Assembly: GCA_020161695.1 (NCBI GenBank) | Contig: JAIUOO010000003.1 | Span: 62,001 to 126,000, forward strand | DNA from: Pseudomonadota bacterium | Lineage (GTDB): Bacteria; Pseudomonadota; Alphaproteobacteria; Rhizobiales; Phreatobacteraceae | Length of the DNA stretch: 64,000 nucleotides | Direction: 5' to 3' | In this document: positions 35,733 to 44,147 of the stretch, one piece after another | How the letters are laid out: the number at the start of each line of letters is the position of its first letter | Numbering within the stretch: position 1 is the first letter of the stretch | Notes under the pieces: generated by a model | The model's input: the letters and a program-made list of their open reading frames with translations, nothing else | Databases searched by the model: none | What the model was told of the DNA's origin: nothing | Position numbers and translations under genes: made by a program

Positions 35733-36722
35733 TCAGCGCGGCGCCTCGCTGCGGAACCGGCCGAGGACGGCGCGGTCGTCCTCCCCGGCCTTTGCGGCCC
35801 AGGCGTCGATCGCCGGGATCGCGGCGTCCTGAAGCGCCGCGAGCACGTCGGGCGGGACGGTCGTCGCGATCGTCATGCCGTTGGCGCGCATCGTCGCGTA
35901 GTTCTGTTCGACGCGGCCGGTCATGGCCAGCCACTGGCGGGCGCTGGTTTCGCGGCCGATCGCCTCCAGCGTGGCGCGCGTCTCCGCATCGAGCCGGTTC
36001 CAGACATCGAGATTGATGGTGCCGAAGCTCAGCGGAATGGCGTAGCTGATCGCCGCGAAATGCGGCAGGCGCGTCCAGAGCCTGCGCCCTGCCCCACCGT
36101 CGCCGGATGACAGGACCGCATCGATGGTGCCGGCCACGAGGCGTGGCTCGAGATCGGCGAAGGACACGATCTCCGCCGAACTGGCGAGCCGGCGGAACAG
36201 GGTCGTGCCCGTCGCGTCATAGGTGCGCAACCGCAGCGAACGCAACGCCGCGAGGCTGTCGACGGGACGCGTGGTCCAGAGGCCCGACGGCGGCCATGGC
36301 GTGACGAACAGCAGCTTCTGGTTGCGGCTCGCGAACGCCTGGACGTAGCGCGCCTCTGCGAGTTCGTAGAGACGCTGCGCGCTGGCGACCGTCGGCGTCA
36401 GGAACGGCAGCGACGCGATCGCAAAGACCGGGTCGAGTTCGCCGATGGCGCCGCCGAACGTGTTGGCCATCGCGACCCGGCCCGAAGCCACCGCGTCGAT
36501 CTGCTCGCGCGAGCGCAGACCGGACTGCGCGGCCGCCACCGGGCGCACCGACACACGGCCGGCGAGGCGCGCCGCCACCGCATCGGCGAAGAACCAGTCG
36601 GCCTCGCCCGGTATCGACGTCGCGGGGTATTCGTTGACGAGATCGAGGGTTACGGATTGCGCGAATGCGGGCAGGCAGCCACAGGCGAATGCGAGAATGA
36701 ATGCGATGAATCGGCGCGTCAT
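35733..36722 (-). CDS. TRAP transporter substrate-binding protein (DctP-like), orphan
   Basis: A 329-residue periplasmic solute-binding protein of the DctP family, with a signal peptide (hydrophobic run after MTRR, cleavage after AFA near residue 22). The DctP fold is recognisable in GEADWFFADAVAARL, RVAMANTFGGAIGELDPVF, SLPFLTPTVASAQRLYE and LSFGTINLDVWNRL. TRAP systems import carboxylates and need DctQ and DctM membrane subunits; neither is adjacent, so this is an orphan that must pair with a distant transporter or have another role. The start at 36722 is supported by GGGAGGGGTC. The 161-base gap to the divergent membrane gene shows no further gene. Confidence 0.85.
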   Translation of the reverse strand: MTRRFIAFILAFACGCLPAFAQSVTLDLVNEYPATSIPGEADWFFADAVAARLAGRVSVRPVAAAQSGLRSREQIDAVASGRVAMANTFGGAIGELDPVFAIASLPFLTPTVASAQRLYELAEARYVQAFASRNQKLLFVTPWPPSGLWTTRPVDSLAALRSLRLRTYDATGTTLFRRLASSAEIVSFADLEPRLVAGTIDAVLSSGDGGAGRRLWTRLPHFAAISYAIPLSFGTINLDVWNRLDAETRATLEAIGRETSARQWLAMTGRVEQNYATMRANGMTIATTVPPDVLAALQDAAIPAIDAWAAKAGEDDRAVLGRFRSEAPR

Positions 36723-36883
36723 GACCCCTCCCGAGATACCGGCAGCTAAACACGGGCCCGCGCGGTCGTCATCAGGCATCGGAACACTCGCTAGGCGGCT
36801 TTTTGCCACCAACGGAACGCGCTTGATCCGGTGGTAATCCTATGCCTGACTTGAATGCGTCTCATGACGGAGCGGGGCCATCC

Positions 36884-37378
36884 ATGTTCAATCCGACGAC
36901 GCTTGTGGGCTTTCACACAATCATCAGTTTCGTCGCGATCTTCGCCGGCATCGTCGTCGTCGCGCGTGTGCTGTCGGGCGCCCTGCCGGCGCTCTGGACC
37001 GAGCTGTTTCTCGTCACCGCCGTCATCACCAGCGCGACGGGCTTCCTGTTCCCCTTCACGCAGATCCTGCCCTCGCACATCGTCGGCGCGATCGCGCTTG
37101 CGGTGCTCGCGGCGACGCTCGCGGCGCAGTACGTGTTCCATTTCGCCGGCCCGTGGCGCGCGGTCCATGCGGCCGGGCTGGTCGCCAGCCTCTACTTCCT
37201 GCTCTTCGTCCTGATCGCGCAGGCCTTCATGAAGATCGGCGTGCTGAACCGCCTCGCGCCGACGCAGAGCGAGGCGCCCTTCGCCATCGCGCAGGTCGTC
37301 CTGCTGGCCGCCATGGTCTGGGCCGGCTGGCGCGCGCTGCGCGCCTTCCATCCCGGCGGCTGGGTGGCGCGGCCCTAG
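36884..37378 (+). CDS. Hypothetical integral membrane protein
   Basis: A 164-residue protein with about five hydrophobic segments: LVGFHTIISFVAIFAGIVVV, ALWTELFLVTAVITSATGF, HIVGAIALAVLAATLAAQYV, VHAAGLVASLYFLLFVLIAQ and FAIAQVVLLAAMVWAGW. No catalytic motif is seen and I do not recognise a named function; it resembles uncharacterised inner-membrane proteins common in Rhizobiales. The start at 36884 puts the first membrane segment at the N-terminus; an in-frame ATG at 36842 would add 14 polar residues. It ends just before a palindromic repeat and converges with a PLP-enzyme gene. Confidence 0.65.
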   Translation: MFNPTTLVGFHTIISFVAIFAGIVVVARVLSGALPALWTELFLVTAVITSATGFLFPFTQILPSHIVGAIALAVLAATLAAQYVFHFAGPWRAVHAAGLVASLYFLLFVLIAQAFMKIGVLNRLAPTQSEAPFAIAQVVLLAAMVWAGWRALRAFHPGGWVARP

Positions 37379-37434
37379 AGCACTTCCGCGCTTCTTCGAA
37401 TAGCGAACCGGTTTCCGCTTCGCTCGAAAGCGCC
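37379..37434 (-). repeat. Palindromic repeat element (AGTGGnnACCGGTT family), reverse copy
   Basis: Starts at the stop codon of the membrane-protein gene and contains CTTCGAATAGCGAACCGGTT followed by CTTCGCTCGAAAGCGC. This is the reverse complement of the element inserted in sfsA, with several mismatches. It fills the whole gap between two convergent genes. Confidence 0.75.
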
Positions 37435-38595
37435 TCAGGCGTTCGCGGCCCTGAGCGCGCGGTCGATGTCGGCATGGAGGTCGTCGACCGCCTCAAGCCC
37501 GACCGAGAGCCTGAGCAGGTCGGTCGGGCACGGCGAGCCCGCGCCCTCGATCGAGGCGCGGTGCTCGATCAGGCTCTCGACGCCGCCGAGCGAGGTCGCC
37601 CGCTTCCACAACTCCACGCGCGCGGCGGTGGAGACCGCCGCCTGCTCGCCGGCACGGACGCGGATCGACAGCATGCCGCCGAAGCCGCCCTGCATCTGTC
37701 GCGCGGCCAATGCATGCTGGGGATGGCTCGGCAGGCCGGGATAGAGCACGTCGGCGACCATCGGATGGGCCTTGAGCTTCTCGGCAAGCGCGAGGGCGGC
37801 CTTGGCCTGCGCCTCCGCGCGCACATGCAGCGTCCGCATGCCCCGCATCAGCAGGAAGGCCTCGAAGGGCCCGAGAATCTGGCCGTGCATGGAGCGCACG
37901 CGGCGCACCTTCGCCCAGAACTCGTTCGCCTCGCGCGTCACCAGCGCGCCGGCCACCACGTCGGAATGGCCGTTGAGATACTTGGTCGCGGCATGCATGA
38001 CGATGTCGGCGCCGAGCGTCAGCGGTCGGGTGAAGACCGGCGTCGCGACGGTCGAATCGACCGCGCAGATGGCGCCGGCCGCATGGGCGATCTCGGAGAT
38101 CGCGGCGATGTCGGCCACGGTCCAGAGCGGGTTGGACGGCGTCTCCAGCCAGACGAGCTTCGTGCGCCCCGGCTCGACCGCCGCCTTCACCGCGGCAAGG
38201 TCGGCCGTATCGACGAAGGTGGTCGAGTAGCCGTAGGTGACGGCATCGTTCATCAGCCAGTTGCGCAGCGCCCAGTACATGACCGTCGGCGCGACGATAT
38301 GCGCGCCCGCGGGCAGGGCCATCACGACCGCCGTGGCGGCGGACATGCCCGAGCCGAGCAGCATGGCCTCGGCGCCTTCTTCCAGAGCGGTCAGCACCGC
38401 CTCGCACTGGCGCACCGTCTGGTTGTCGGGACGGCCATAGATGAAGCCGTTGCGATACTGGTTGTCGGGATCGCGGATGAAGGTGGTCGCGACATGGATC
38501 GGCGTCACCACCGCATGGGTCTCCGTCTCCTCCCAGCCGAGCGCCTGGGCGGCAAGCGTGCGTGGAGCGAGATGTGGCGGCTTCGATGCGGTCAT
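37435..38595 (-). CDS. Cys/Met metabolism PLP-dependent enzyme (cystathionine gamma-synthase-like)
   Basis: A 386-residue fold-type I PLP enzyme of the cystathionine gamma-synthase/beta-lyase family. LLGSGMSAATAVVMAL binds the cofactor phosphate, WLETPSNPLWTVADI and AVDSTVATPVF carry the Asp contacting the pyridine nitrogen, and HAATKYLNGHSDVVAG contains the Schiff-base Lys. The late SLGGVESLIEHRAS loop is a usual family marker. Such enzymes form or cleave cystathionine or related thioethers; the exact activity is not decided by sequence. The leader (38596-38700) shows an AT-rich promoter-like stretch but no SAM-riboswitch pattern that I can recognise. Confidence 0.85.
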   Translation of the reverse strand: MTASKPPHLAPRTLAAQALGWEETETHAVVTPIHVATTFIRDPDNQYRNGFIYGRPDNQTVRQCEAVLTALEEGAEAMLLGSGMSAATAVVMALPAGAHIVAPTVMYWALRNWLMNDAVTYGYSTTFVDTADLAAVKAAVEPGRTKLVWLETPSNPLWTVADIAAISEIAHAAGAICAVDSTVATPVFTRPLTLGADIVMHAATKYLNGHSDVVAGALVTREANEFWAKVRRVRSMHGQILGPFEAFLLMRGMRTLHVRAEAQAKAALALAEKLKAHPMVADVLYPGLPSHPQHALAARQMQGGFGGMLSIRVRAGEQAAVSTAARVELWKRATSLGGVESLIEHRASIEGAGSPCPTDLLRLSVGLEAVDDLHADIDRALRAANA

Positions 38596-38768
38596 GTCGG
38601 TTTCCTGAAGGGCGGATTGGCAGGTCGCCACGGGAGGGCGGCGGCGGTCAAGTCCATCTCGTCGCAGATCAAGGAATAGATTTCTTATATGATGGAATCA
38701 AGCACCAATCCGAACTTCACGCGACTTGCCCGGTGACATCGGCGCGGCGGCCACGGTAGTTTTGCACC

Positions 38769-39506
38769 ATGTTCCTCCCCCTCGCCGACCAGAACCCCCA
38801 CCGGCGCATCGACACGCCCTATGTCACCTTCGCGCTGATCGGACTGAACATCGCGGTCTTCCTGTTCACCACCGGCCTCGTCTCCTCGCAGGCCGCCAAC
38901 ATGAACGCGCTCGGCCTCGGCCTCATCCCGGCCGTCATCACCGACAAGGCCTCGCTGGCGCCGAACCTCGTCCTGGTGCCGGCGCAGGTCACATGGCTGA
39001 CCTACATGTTCATGCATGCCGGCTGGATGCACCTGATCGGCAACATGCTGTTCCTCTGGGTCTTCGCCGACAATGTCGAGGACGCCATGGGCCATGCCCG
39101 CTTCCTGATCTTCTACCTCGTCTGCGGCTTCCTCGGCGGCGGCCTGCATCTCGTCCTGAACACCGGCTCGCAGGCGCCGCTGGTCGGCGCATCGGGGGCG
39201 ATCTCCGGCGTGCTCGCGGCCTATCTGATGCTGTTCCCGCGCGTTCGCGTCTTCGGCCTCGCCTTCAACATCATCCCCATCACCATTCCGGTCTGGCTGG
39301 CGCTCGGCGCCTGGGTGCTGCTGCAGGTCTTCCACCTGTTCACGGCGCAGGGCGGCGACACCGCATGGTGGGCCCATGTCGGCGGGCTGATCGCGGGAGC
39401 GGCGCTGGTCTGGCTGTTCAAGATGCCGGATGTCGGCCTGTTCGGAAACCGCCGCCACCTGCCGGTCAGCGTTCCGCGCATGCCGCTGCCCCGCCGCCGA
39501 ACCTGA
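38769..39506 (+). CDS. Rhomboid family intramembrane serine protease
   Basis: A 245-residue rhomboid protease with six to seven membrane segments. The catalytic serine is in GASGAISG (Ser142) and the catalytic histidine in WWAHVGGLIAG (His203). HAGWMHLIGNMLFLWVF supplies the conserved His and Asn of the oxyanion hole. It should cleave single-pass membrane proteins within the inner membrane; no substrate is known. The C-terminal 30 residues are basic and proline-rich. The ATG at 38769 opens with MFLPLADQNP, a common opening for alphaproteobacterial rhomboids. It is divergent from the PLP-enzyme gene across a 173-base gap. Confidence 0.9.
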   Translation: MFLPLADQNPHRRIDTPYVTFALIGLNIAVFLFTTGLVSSQAANMNALGLGLIPAVITDKASLAPNLVLVPAQVTWLTYMFMHAGWMHLIGNMLFLWVFADNVEDAMGHARFLIFYLVCGFLGGGLHLVLNTGSQAPLVGASGAISGVLAAYLMLFPRVRVFGLAFNIIPITIPVWLALGAWVLLQVFHLFTAQGGDTAWWAHVGGLIAGAALVWLFKMPDVGLFGNRRHLPVSVPRMPLPRRRT

Positions 39507-39540
39507 ATTTCGGCCTCGCAACTGCCGCGCATCGTTTCGA

Positions 39541-39753
39541 CATGCTTTTGCCGGAAGACCGCCGCGACAGCATCGAGGATGCATCCCAAGTGATTGCGCT
39601 GTCTTTCGGGCGGCATGCGCGGCAAGGCCATCGACGCATGGTCGTCTTTCAGGTGAAACGGCTAGCGGCGCGCAGGATAAAAATGCGACACAACAGGGAA
39701 ACGGAAGCGATGAACGATCCGGCCGGATCGGCGTTTGCTCCAATGCCCTGAAC
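39541..39753 (+). CDS. Possible small ORF of about 70 residues
   Basis: Within the 263-base gap after the rhomboid gene, an open frame begins at an ATG (MLLPEDRRDSIEDASQ..) and ends with ..SAFAPMP. It is rich in Arg and His, has no hydrophobic segment and matches no family I know. No good ribosome site is visible. It may simply be leader sequence of the following gene; the rest of the gap shows nothing else. Confidence 0.2.
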
Positions 39754-39769
39754 CTCGGACTGGAATCTC

Positions 39770-40738
39770 GTGGACGTCGCCCCGCTCGTCTCGGCCTATC
39801 GATACCGGTTTCATGTGCTCGACGCCTATGGCGGGCGGATGGGCGGCCTCGCGCGGCCGGCGGGGACGATCGAGGAAGCGCTGAAGCGGGCGGCCGGCGA
39901 GCTCAAGCAGACGGCGAATCCGCCGCTCGAGCTGCGGCGGCTGGCGACCCAGACCAATGCCGAGACGCGCACGGCGCTGCGCGACGTGATCGCGCGGATC
40001 GAGAACGATCTCGCCATCGCCATCACCAAATACGGCACCGATATCGGCGCCCCGCCGACCGGCCCGCATATCGAGATGCGGACGACGCTCGACGGCATCG
40101 ACCGCTCCTATCGCGCCAGCGACCCGGCGCCCGACGATTTCGACGGCTGGTATGATCAGCTCGACGCGCAGATCGCCCACCTCGCCTCCCTGCTCGGGCT
40201 GGAGAAGGAGCTGGAGACGGTGCGCGGCGGCGGCTCGGTGCGCCTGCCCGACAATTCGCCGAAGCGCCTGCGCTGGTTTCTCGTGGCGCTGGTGGTCGCG
40301 GCCGTCGCGGCGCTGGGCATTGCCGGCCTGACGACGTTCCGCTGGCCTGCCGGCGGCGGTGGCGGCAGCGCGACGACCTCGGCTCCGCCGCCGGCAGCCA
40401 CGGGCACCGAATCGCCGCGCATGGTCCGCACCGTGCCGATCACCGTGACCACCCCGCCGACGCAGGAGGGCGCTGCTGCCCCCGCCGCGGCAGCTGGCGC
40501 CCAGTGCCGCACGTTCGAGCTGGAGGTGGCGGCCGGCGGCGCCAACCTGCTCGACGCTCCGCTCGGCGGCCAGCCCGTGGTGCGCCTCGAGGCCGGCGAG
40601 AAGCTGGTGCTGAAACAGGTGCTGGCGCTCGGCGACAGCAGGCTGGTCGAGGTCGACGTGCCGGCCCGGCTGGCGCGCGGCTTCGTCGCGGAGAACGAGG
40701 CGCGCCTGCCGGTGATGACCTGGAATTGCGACCGCTAG
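39770..40738 (+). CDS. Hypothetical single-pass membrane protein with C-terminal SH3-like domain
   Basis: A 322-residue protein I cannot name. Residues 1-160 are predicted helical and cytoplasmic, a membrane segment follows (RWFLVALVVAAVAALGIAGL, about 168-187), then a Gly/Pro/Thr/Ala-rich linker to about 245. The C-terminal 75 residues (NLLDAPLGGQPVVRLEAGEK.. ending MTWNCDR) look like a bacterial SH3 domain facing the periplasm, with two cysteines (AQCRTFE and NCDR) that could form a disulfide. Such a layout suits a cell-wall sensor or anchor. The start is a GTG at 39770. It is followed by a palindromic repeat and hairpin. Confidence 0.65.
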   Translation: MDVAPLVSAYRYRFHVLDAYGGRMGGLARPAGTIEEALKRAAGELKQTANPPLELRRLATQTNAETRTALRDVIARIENDLAIAITKYGTDIGAPPTGPHIEMRTTLDGIDRSYRASDPAPDDFDGWYDQLDAQIAHLASLLGLEKELETVRGGGSVRLPDNSPKRLRWFLVALVVAAVAALGIAGLTTFRWPAGGGGGSATTSAPPPAATGTESPRMVRTVPITVTTPPTQEGAAAPAAAAGAQCRTFELEVAAGGANLLDAPLGGQPVVRLEAGEKLVLKQVLALGDSRLVEVDVPARLARGFVAENEARLPVMTWNCDR

Positions 40739-40740
40739 GG

Positions 40741-40804
40741 CACGATCCCCGAAAGTGGGAACCGGTTTTCGGAACGGAACATGCTCCACCAGACAGGTGG
40801 AGCG
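40741..40804. repeat. Palindromic repeat element (AGTGGGAACCGGTT) with downstream hairpin
   Basis: CACGATCCCCGAAAGTGGGA followed by ACCGGTTTTCGG is a rhizobial intergenic repeat sharing the core of the element in sfsA. A second hairpin, GCTCCACC-AGACAG-GTGGAGC (40783-40803), follows and may end transcription of the preceding gene. Confidence 0.75.
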
Positions 40805-40835
40805 GGCCCGCCGCCGCGGACGAAGCGCACAGCCG

Positions 40836-41129
40836 TCAAACGCCGGCGATCTGGTCCATGGCCTTGGCGAGCGCCACATCCTTCTCGGTCAGCCCGCCGG
40901 CATCGTGGGTCGAGAGCGTCACCTCGACCTTGCTGTAGACATTGGTCCATTCGGGATGATGGTCGAGCTTCTCGGCCACCAGCGCGGCGCGGCTCATGAA
41001 GCCGAAGGCCTCGGAGAAGTCCTTGAAGGCGAAGCGGCGCGTGATCGCGTCACGGCCCTCGACCTCGATCCAGCCATGGAGAGCGGCCAGCGCCTCTCTC
41101 CGCCGCACGGCACTCAGCTTCTGAACCAT
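40836..41129 (-). CDS. phhB: Pterin-4a-carbinolamine dehydratase
   Basis: A 97-residue PCD/DCoH family protein that dehydrates 4a-hydroxytetrahydropterin, regenerating the cofactor of phenylalanine hydroxylase. The active-site phrase [17 protein letters not shown] with the conserved His-His-Pro-Glu-Trp is intact, and the [11 protein letters not shown] helix fits the family. Start 41129 is chosen for AGGGAGCCGGCG upstream and normal length; the longer frame upstream runs through a terminator hairpin. No phenylalanine hydroxylase gene is adjacent. The terminator of an upstream minus-strand transcript ends only about 35 bases before this start, so phhB either has a promoter in that short space or is reached by read-through. 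Confidence 0.9.
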   Translation of the reverse strand: MVQKLSAVRRREALAALHGWIEVEGRDAITRRFAFKDFSEAFGFMSRAALVAEKLDHHPEWTNVYSKVEVTLSTHDAGGLTEKDVALAKAMDQIAGV

Positions 41130-41163
41130 CGCCGGCTCCCTGTCGCCGCGGCGCTTGCCGCCG

Positions 41164-41197
41164 AAAAAAAGCGGGCCGGCGCAAAGCACCGGCCCGC
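41164..41197 (-). terminator. Rho-independent terminator upstream of phhB
   Basis: On the minus strand GCGGGCCGG..CCGGCCCGC, loop of nine bases, followed by TTTTTTT. One of the clearest terminators in the window; it is placed to end a transcript coming from the gap or from the ProX-like gene. Confidence 0.9.
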
Positions 41198-41300
41198 ACG
41201 TTCGTGTCGGAGGGGATGACCGAACGTATCGCCACCGGACAGAGCCGGTGACGCTCGACCTGACCGGAACGACACCCCGGGGGGCTGGGGGGCTGAAGAA
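41164..41300 (-). ncRNA. Candidate small RNA with anti-Shine-Dalgarno loop and Rho-independent terminator
   Basis: In the 317-base gene-free gap between phhB and the ProX-like gene, the minus strand shows three consecutive stem-loops. First CACCGG-CTCTGT-CCGGTG (41233-41250); then ACGTTCG..CGAACGT (41198-41227) with an extra GTC/GAC pairing and the loop ATCCCCTCC; then a nine-base GC stem (41171-41197) followed by seven T. This order, with an unpaired CCCCTCC complementary to ribosome-binding sites and a strong terminator, is that of a trans-acting small RNA. The 5' end is unknown; a weak promoter-like CTTTAC-N16-TAATTT lies near 41380-41401. It could instead be a long 3' leader of the ProX-like gene or an attenuator of phhB. 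Confidence 0.5.
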
Positions 41301-41446
41301 TCCGGAACGCCGTCGATCAGGCAACGAGTCAACACCGGCAGGCTCGCCCCAGCTCTTGGCTTCAAGGGGGCTGAAATTAGGCCATTGCGTGGCACGTAAA
41401 GCGCCTGGATCAGGGCAGCGCCGCGTGCCGCGGGGGGCCTCGGTCG

Positions 41447-41953
41447 TCAGCCGCTGACCGGCACCACCAGCGGGTCGTGGCCGGTCGCCTTCAGGAAAAC
41501 CACAAGATCGTCGCGTGAAATACTGGTCGTCGCGGTGTTTTCGAGCGGATGGTAGTTGAGGACCTCATGGGCGAGCATGGCGGCGTCGAGAACCACGGTG
41601 ACGCGGCCCTCGCCGTCCGCAGTCGCACCGAACGGCGTCACCGATCCCGGCTTGACGCCCCAGACCTCCTCCAGCAGTTCGCCCGACCCGAAGGACAGGC
41701 GACCCGAGGCGCCGATCACCTCGTGCAGCTTCTTGAGGTCGATGACGGCATCGCCGAGCGCCACGACGAGGAACAGCCGGCCCTTCTTGTCCTTCAGGAA
41801 CAGATTCTTGGTATGGCCGCCCGGAATGCTCTCCTTGACGTGCCGGCTCTCGGCCACCGTGAACACCGCCTCGTGTTCGTGGGTGGTCGTGCGGATGCCG
41901 AGGGTCTCGAACAGCTGGAAGAGCGCGGCGCGGCGGGCGGCAATGTCGGTCAT
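41447..41953 (-). CDS. proX: Prolyl-tRNA editing deacylase (ProX/PrdX, YbaK family)
   Basis: A 168-residue trans-editing protein of the YbaK/INS family, most like ProX, which hydrolyses alanyl-tRNA(Pro). Marker segments are [40 protein letters not shown], with the conserved Lys, and the GSVTPFGA loop. Proteins of this type supplement prolyl-tRNA synthetases that lack an internal editing domain, common in alphaproteobacteria. ATG at 41953. It follows the TlpA-like gene on the same strand after 16 bases, so they may share a message. The 317 bases downstream hold the candidate small RNA and its terminator. Confidence 0.88.
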   Translation of the reverse strand: MTDIAARRAALFQLFETLGIRTTTHEHEAVFTVAESRHVKESIPGGHTKNLFLKDKKGRLFLVVALGDAVIDLKKLHEVIGASGRLSFGSGELLEEVWGVKPGSVTPFGATADGEGRVTVVLDAAMLAHEVLNYHPLENTATTSISRDDLVVFLKATGHDPLVVPVSG

Positions 41954-41969
41954 GATTTTCGCTGACGGG

Positions 41970-42608
41970 TCAGGTGCCGAGCGCGGCGCGAATGAGCTTC
42001 ACGGCGTCGTCGCTGGCCCATTCCGCTGGCCCCGCGATGAAGCCGAGCTCGCAGCCATTGGCGTCGATGAGCAGCGTGGTCGGCATGCCGAAGGCGCGCC
42101 CGGCGGCCTTCAGGTCCTGGAAGATCTTGGCGGATTGGTCGGAATAGTTCGCCATGTGGCGGATGCCGGTCTCGCGCAGCCAGTTGCCGGCGCGCTCGGG
42201 GTTGCGGGTGTCGATATTGACGGCGACGATCTCGAATTTCGGCCCGCCCAGCTGCTCCTGCAGCCTGTCGAGCGCCGGCATCTCGTGGCGGCACGGCGCG
42301 CACCAGGTGGCCCAGAGATTGAGCAGAACGGTCCGGCCGCGGAAATCGGCGAGCGTCAGGTCGCGGCCGTTCGGCCCCTTGAAGGCGAGATTGGCGGCCA
42401 GAGCCGGCGTCTGGTTCACCTTGAAGGCGGCTACCTCGCCCCGCGCCAGCGGCGCCATGGCGGCGGTTGAGGGTCGCGCGGCCATACAGGCGGCAATCCC
42501 CGCATTGCCTGCACCGCCCGAGGTCCAGTAGAAGGCCGCAATGCCTCCCAGAACTCCGGCCAGTCCGGCCGCCAGCACGATGGCTCTGGAACGCGACAAG
42601 ACCTTCAC
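41970..42608 (-). CDS. tlpA: TlpA-like membrane-anchored thiol:disulfide oxidoreductase
   Basis: A 212-residue thioredoxin-fold protein tethered by an N-terminal membrane segment ([19 protein letters not shown]), with the catalytic domain in the periplasm. The redox motif is WATWCAPC, cysteines at about 103 and 106, and the cis-Pro lies in [10 protein letters not shown]. TlpA reduces cysteines of cytochrome oxidase assembly factors in Bradyrhizobium. A pair of extra cysteines ([16 protein letters not shown]) resembles TlpA structural disulfide. The start is uncertain: a GTG at 42608 with GGAGTGGA upstream is preferred; a TTG at 42620 is possible. It is divergent from argH, an arrangement known in other rhizobia. 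Confidence 0.83.
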   Translation of the reverse strand: MKVLSRSRAIVLAAGLAGVLGGIAAFYWTSGGAGNAGIAACMAARPSTAAMAPLARGEVAAFKVNQTPALAANLAFKGPNGRDLTLADFRGRTVLLNLWATWCAPCRHEMPALDRLQEQLGGPKFEIVAVNIDTRNPERAGNWLRETGIRHMANYSDQSAKIFQDLKAAGRAFGMPTTLLIDANGCELGFIAGPAEWASDDAVKLIRAALGT

Positions 42609-42631
42609 TCCACTCCGCAAGGGACGAGATG

Positions 42632-44029
42632 ATGACCAAGGCCAACACCGCCGGCAACACGATGTGGGGCGGTCGCTATGCCTCCGGCCCCGCGGCCGTG
42701 ATGGAAGACATCAACGTCTCGATCGACTTCGACAAGCGCCTGTATAGGCAGGACATCGCCGGCTCGAAAGCCCATGTGGCCATGCTGGCCGCTCAAGGCA
42801 TCGTGAGTTCCGATGACGAAGCCGCGATCAGCAAGGGTCTCGACAAGGTTCTGGCCGAGATCGAGGGCGGCACCTTCGTCTTCAGGCGCAATCTCGAAGA
42901 CATCCACATGAACGTCGAGGCCCGCCTCGCCGAGATCATCGGCGCGCCGGCCGGCCGCCTGCATACGGCCCGCTCCCGCAACGACCAGGTCGCGACCGAC
43001 TTCCGCCTGTGGGTGCGCGACGCGGCAGACGGGCTCGACTCCCAGCTCAAGGACCTTCAGGTGGCGCTGGCCGAGAAGGCGCTGGCGGAGGCCGCCACCG
43101 TCATGCCCGGCTTCACCCATTTGCAGGTGGCCCAGCCGACGACCTTCGGCCATCACCTCATGGCCTATGTCGAGATGGTCGGGCGCGACCGCGGCCGCCT
43201 CGCGGACGCCCGCAGGCGGCTGAACGAGAGCCCGCTCGGGGCGGCGGCACTCTGCGGCACCTCCTTCCCCATCGACCGGCACATGACGGCGAAAGCCCTC
43301 GGCTTCGACCGGCCGACGGCCAATTCGCTCGATTCCGTCGCCGACCGCGATTTCGTCATGGAGGTTCTCGCCACCGCGACGATCGCGGCGGTGCACCTGT
43401 CGCGCCTCGCCGAGGAGATCGTCATCTGGTGCTCCTCGCCCTTCTCCTTCGTGAAGCTGTCCGACGCCTTCTCGACAGGCTCATCGATCATGCCGCAAAA
43501 GCGCAACCCCGACGCCGCCGAACTGGTGCGCGCCAAGGTCGGCCGCATCCTCGGCGCCTTCAACGCCATCGTCGTGGTGCTGAAGGGCCTGCCGCTGACC
43601 TACCAGAAGGACATGCAGGAGGACAAAGAGCCGACCATGGACGCGCTTACCTCGCTGTCCCTCGCCATTGCCGCGACCGCCGGCATGGTCCGCGACATGA
43701 AGGCTCAAGGCCCGACCATGAAGAAGGCGGCCGGGCAGGGCTATTCGACCGCGACGGACCTCGCCGACTGGTGCGTCCGCGCGCTCGGCATCCCGTTCCG
43801 CGAAAGCCACCACATCGCGGCGAAGGCGGTCGGCCTCGCCTCCGAAAAGGGCCTGCCGCTGCACAAGCTGACGCTTGCCGACATGCAGTCCGTCGACAAG
43901 CGGATCACGACGGATGTGTTCTCGGTCCTGTCGGTGGCGAAGTCGGTCGCGAGCCGCGTCAGCTATGGCGGAACCGCGCCGAAGAACGTCCGTGCCCAGG
44001 CCAGGCGCTGGCTGAAGAAGCTCGGCTGA
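42632..44029 (+). CDS. argH: Argininosuccinate lyase
   Basis: A 465-residue member of the fumarase/aspartase superfamily that splits argininosuccinate to arginine and fumarate, the last step of arginine synthesis. Marker segments are [46 protein letters not shown] (catalytic His) and the signature loop [12 protein letters not shown] with the catalytic Ser. Two ATG codons stand in tandem at 42629 and 42632; I use the second, the usual opening. The start lies only about 23 bases from the divergent tlpA start, so the promoters must overlap the neighbouring genes. A hairpin follows the stop codon. argG lies nearby on the opposite strand. Confidence 0.95.
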   Translation: MTKANTAGNTMWGGRYASGPAAVMEDINVSIDFDKRLYRQDIAGSKAHVAMLAAQGIVSSDDEAAISKGLDKVLAEIEGGTFVFRRNLEDIHMNVEARLAEIIGAPAGRLHTARSRNDQVATDFRLWVRDAADGLDSQLKDLQVALAEKALAEAATVMPGFTHLQVAQPTTFGHHLMAYVEMVGRDRGRLADARRRLNESPLGAAALCGTSFPIDRHMTAKALGFDRPTANSLDSVADRDFVMEVLATATIAAVHLSRLAEEIVIWCSSPFSFVKLSDAFSTGSSIMPQKRNPDAAELVRAKVGRILGAFNAIVVVLKGLPLTYQKDMQEDKEPTMDALTSLSLAIAATAGMVRDMKAQGPTMKKAAGQGYSTATDLADWCVRALGIPFRESHHIAAKAVGLASEKGLPLHKLTLADMQSVDKRITTDVFSVLSVAKSVASRVSYGGTAPKNVRAQARRWLKKLG

Positions 44030-44034
44030 CAGCC

Positions 44035-44070
44035 GGGGCGCTTTCACGGAAGAAAAAGCGCCCCGTCTTC
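44035..44070 (+). terminator. Terminator of argH
   Basis: GGGGCGCTTT..AAAAGCGCCCC inverted repeat with a nine-base loop, followed by a C/T-rich tail (GTCTTCG). Confidence 0.65.
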
Positions 44071-44147
44071 GAACCTTTCCGGATGTCGCCGCTACCCATG
44101 ATCACTCCGCAGCACATCGCTGCAGAGGCGAAACCGGGGAGGCGGCC

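Noticed and set aside
38596..38768. SAM-II riboswitch in front of the cystathionine gamma-synthase-like gene
   Set aside because: Considered because such genes often carry one in alphaproteobacteria, but I could not find its conserved pseudoknot sequence blocks.
41164..41446. 6S RNA, SRP RNA, RNase P RNA or tmRNA
   Set aside because: The conserved sequence marks of SRP (GGTCAGG..GGAA), RNase P and tmRNA are missing, and the 6S-like central bubble closed by pairing of the ends is not evident.
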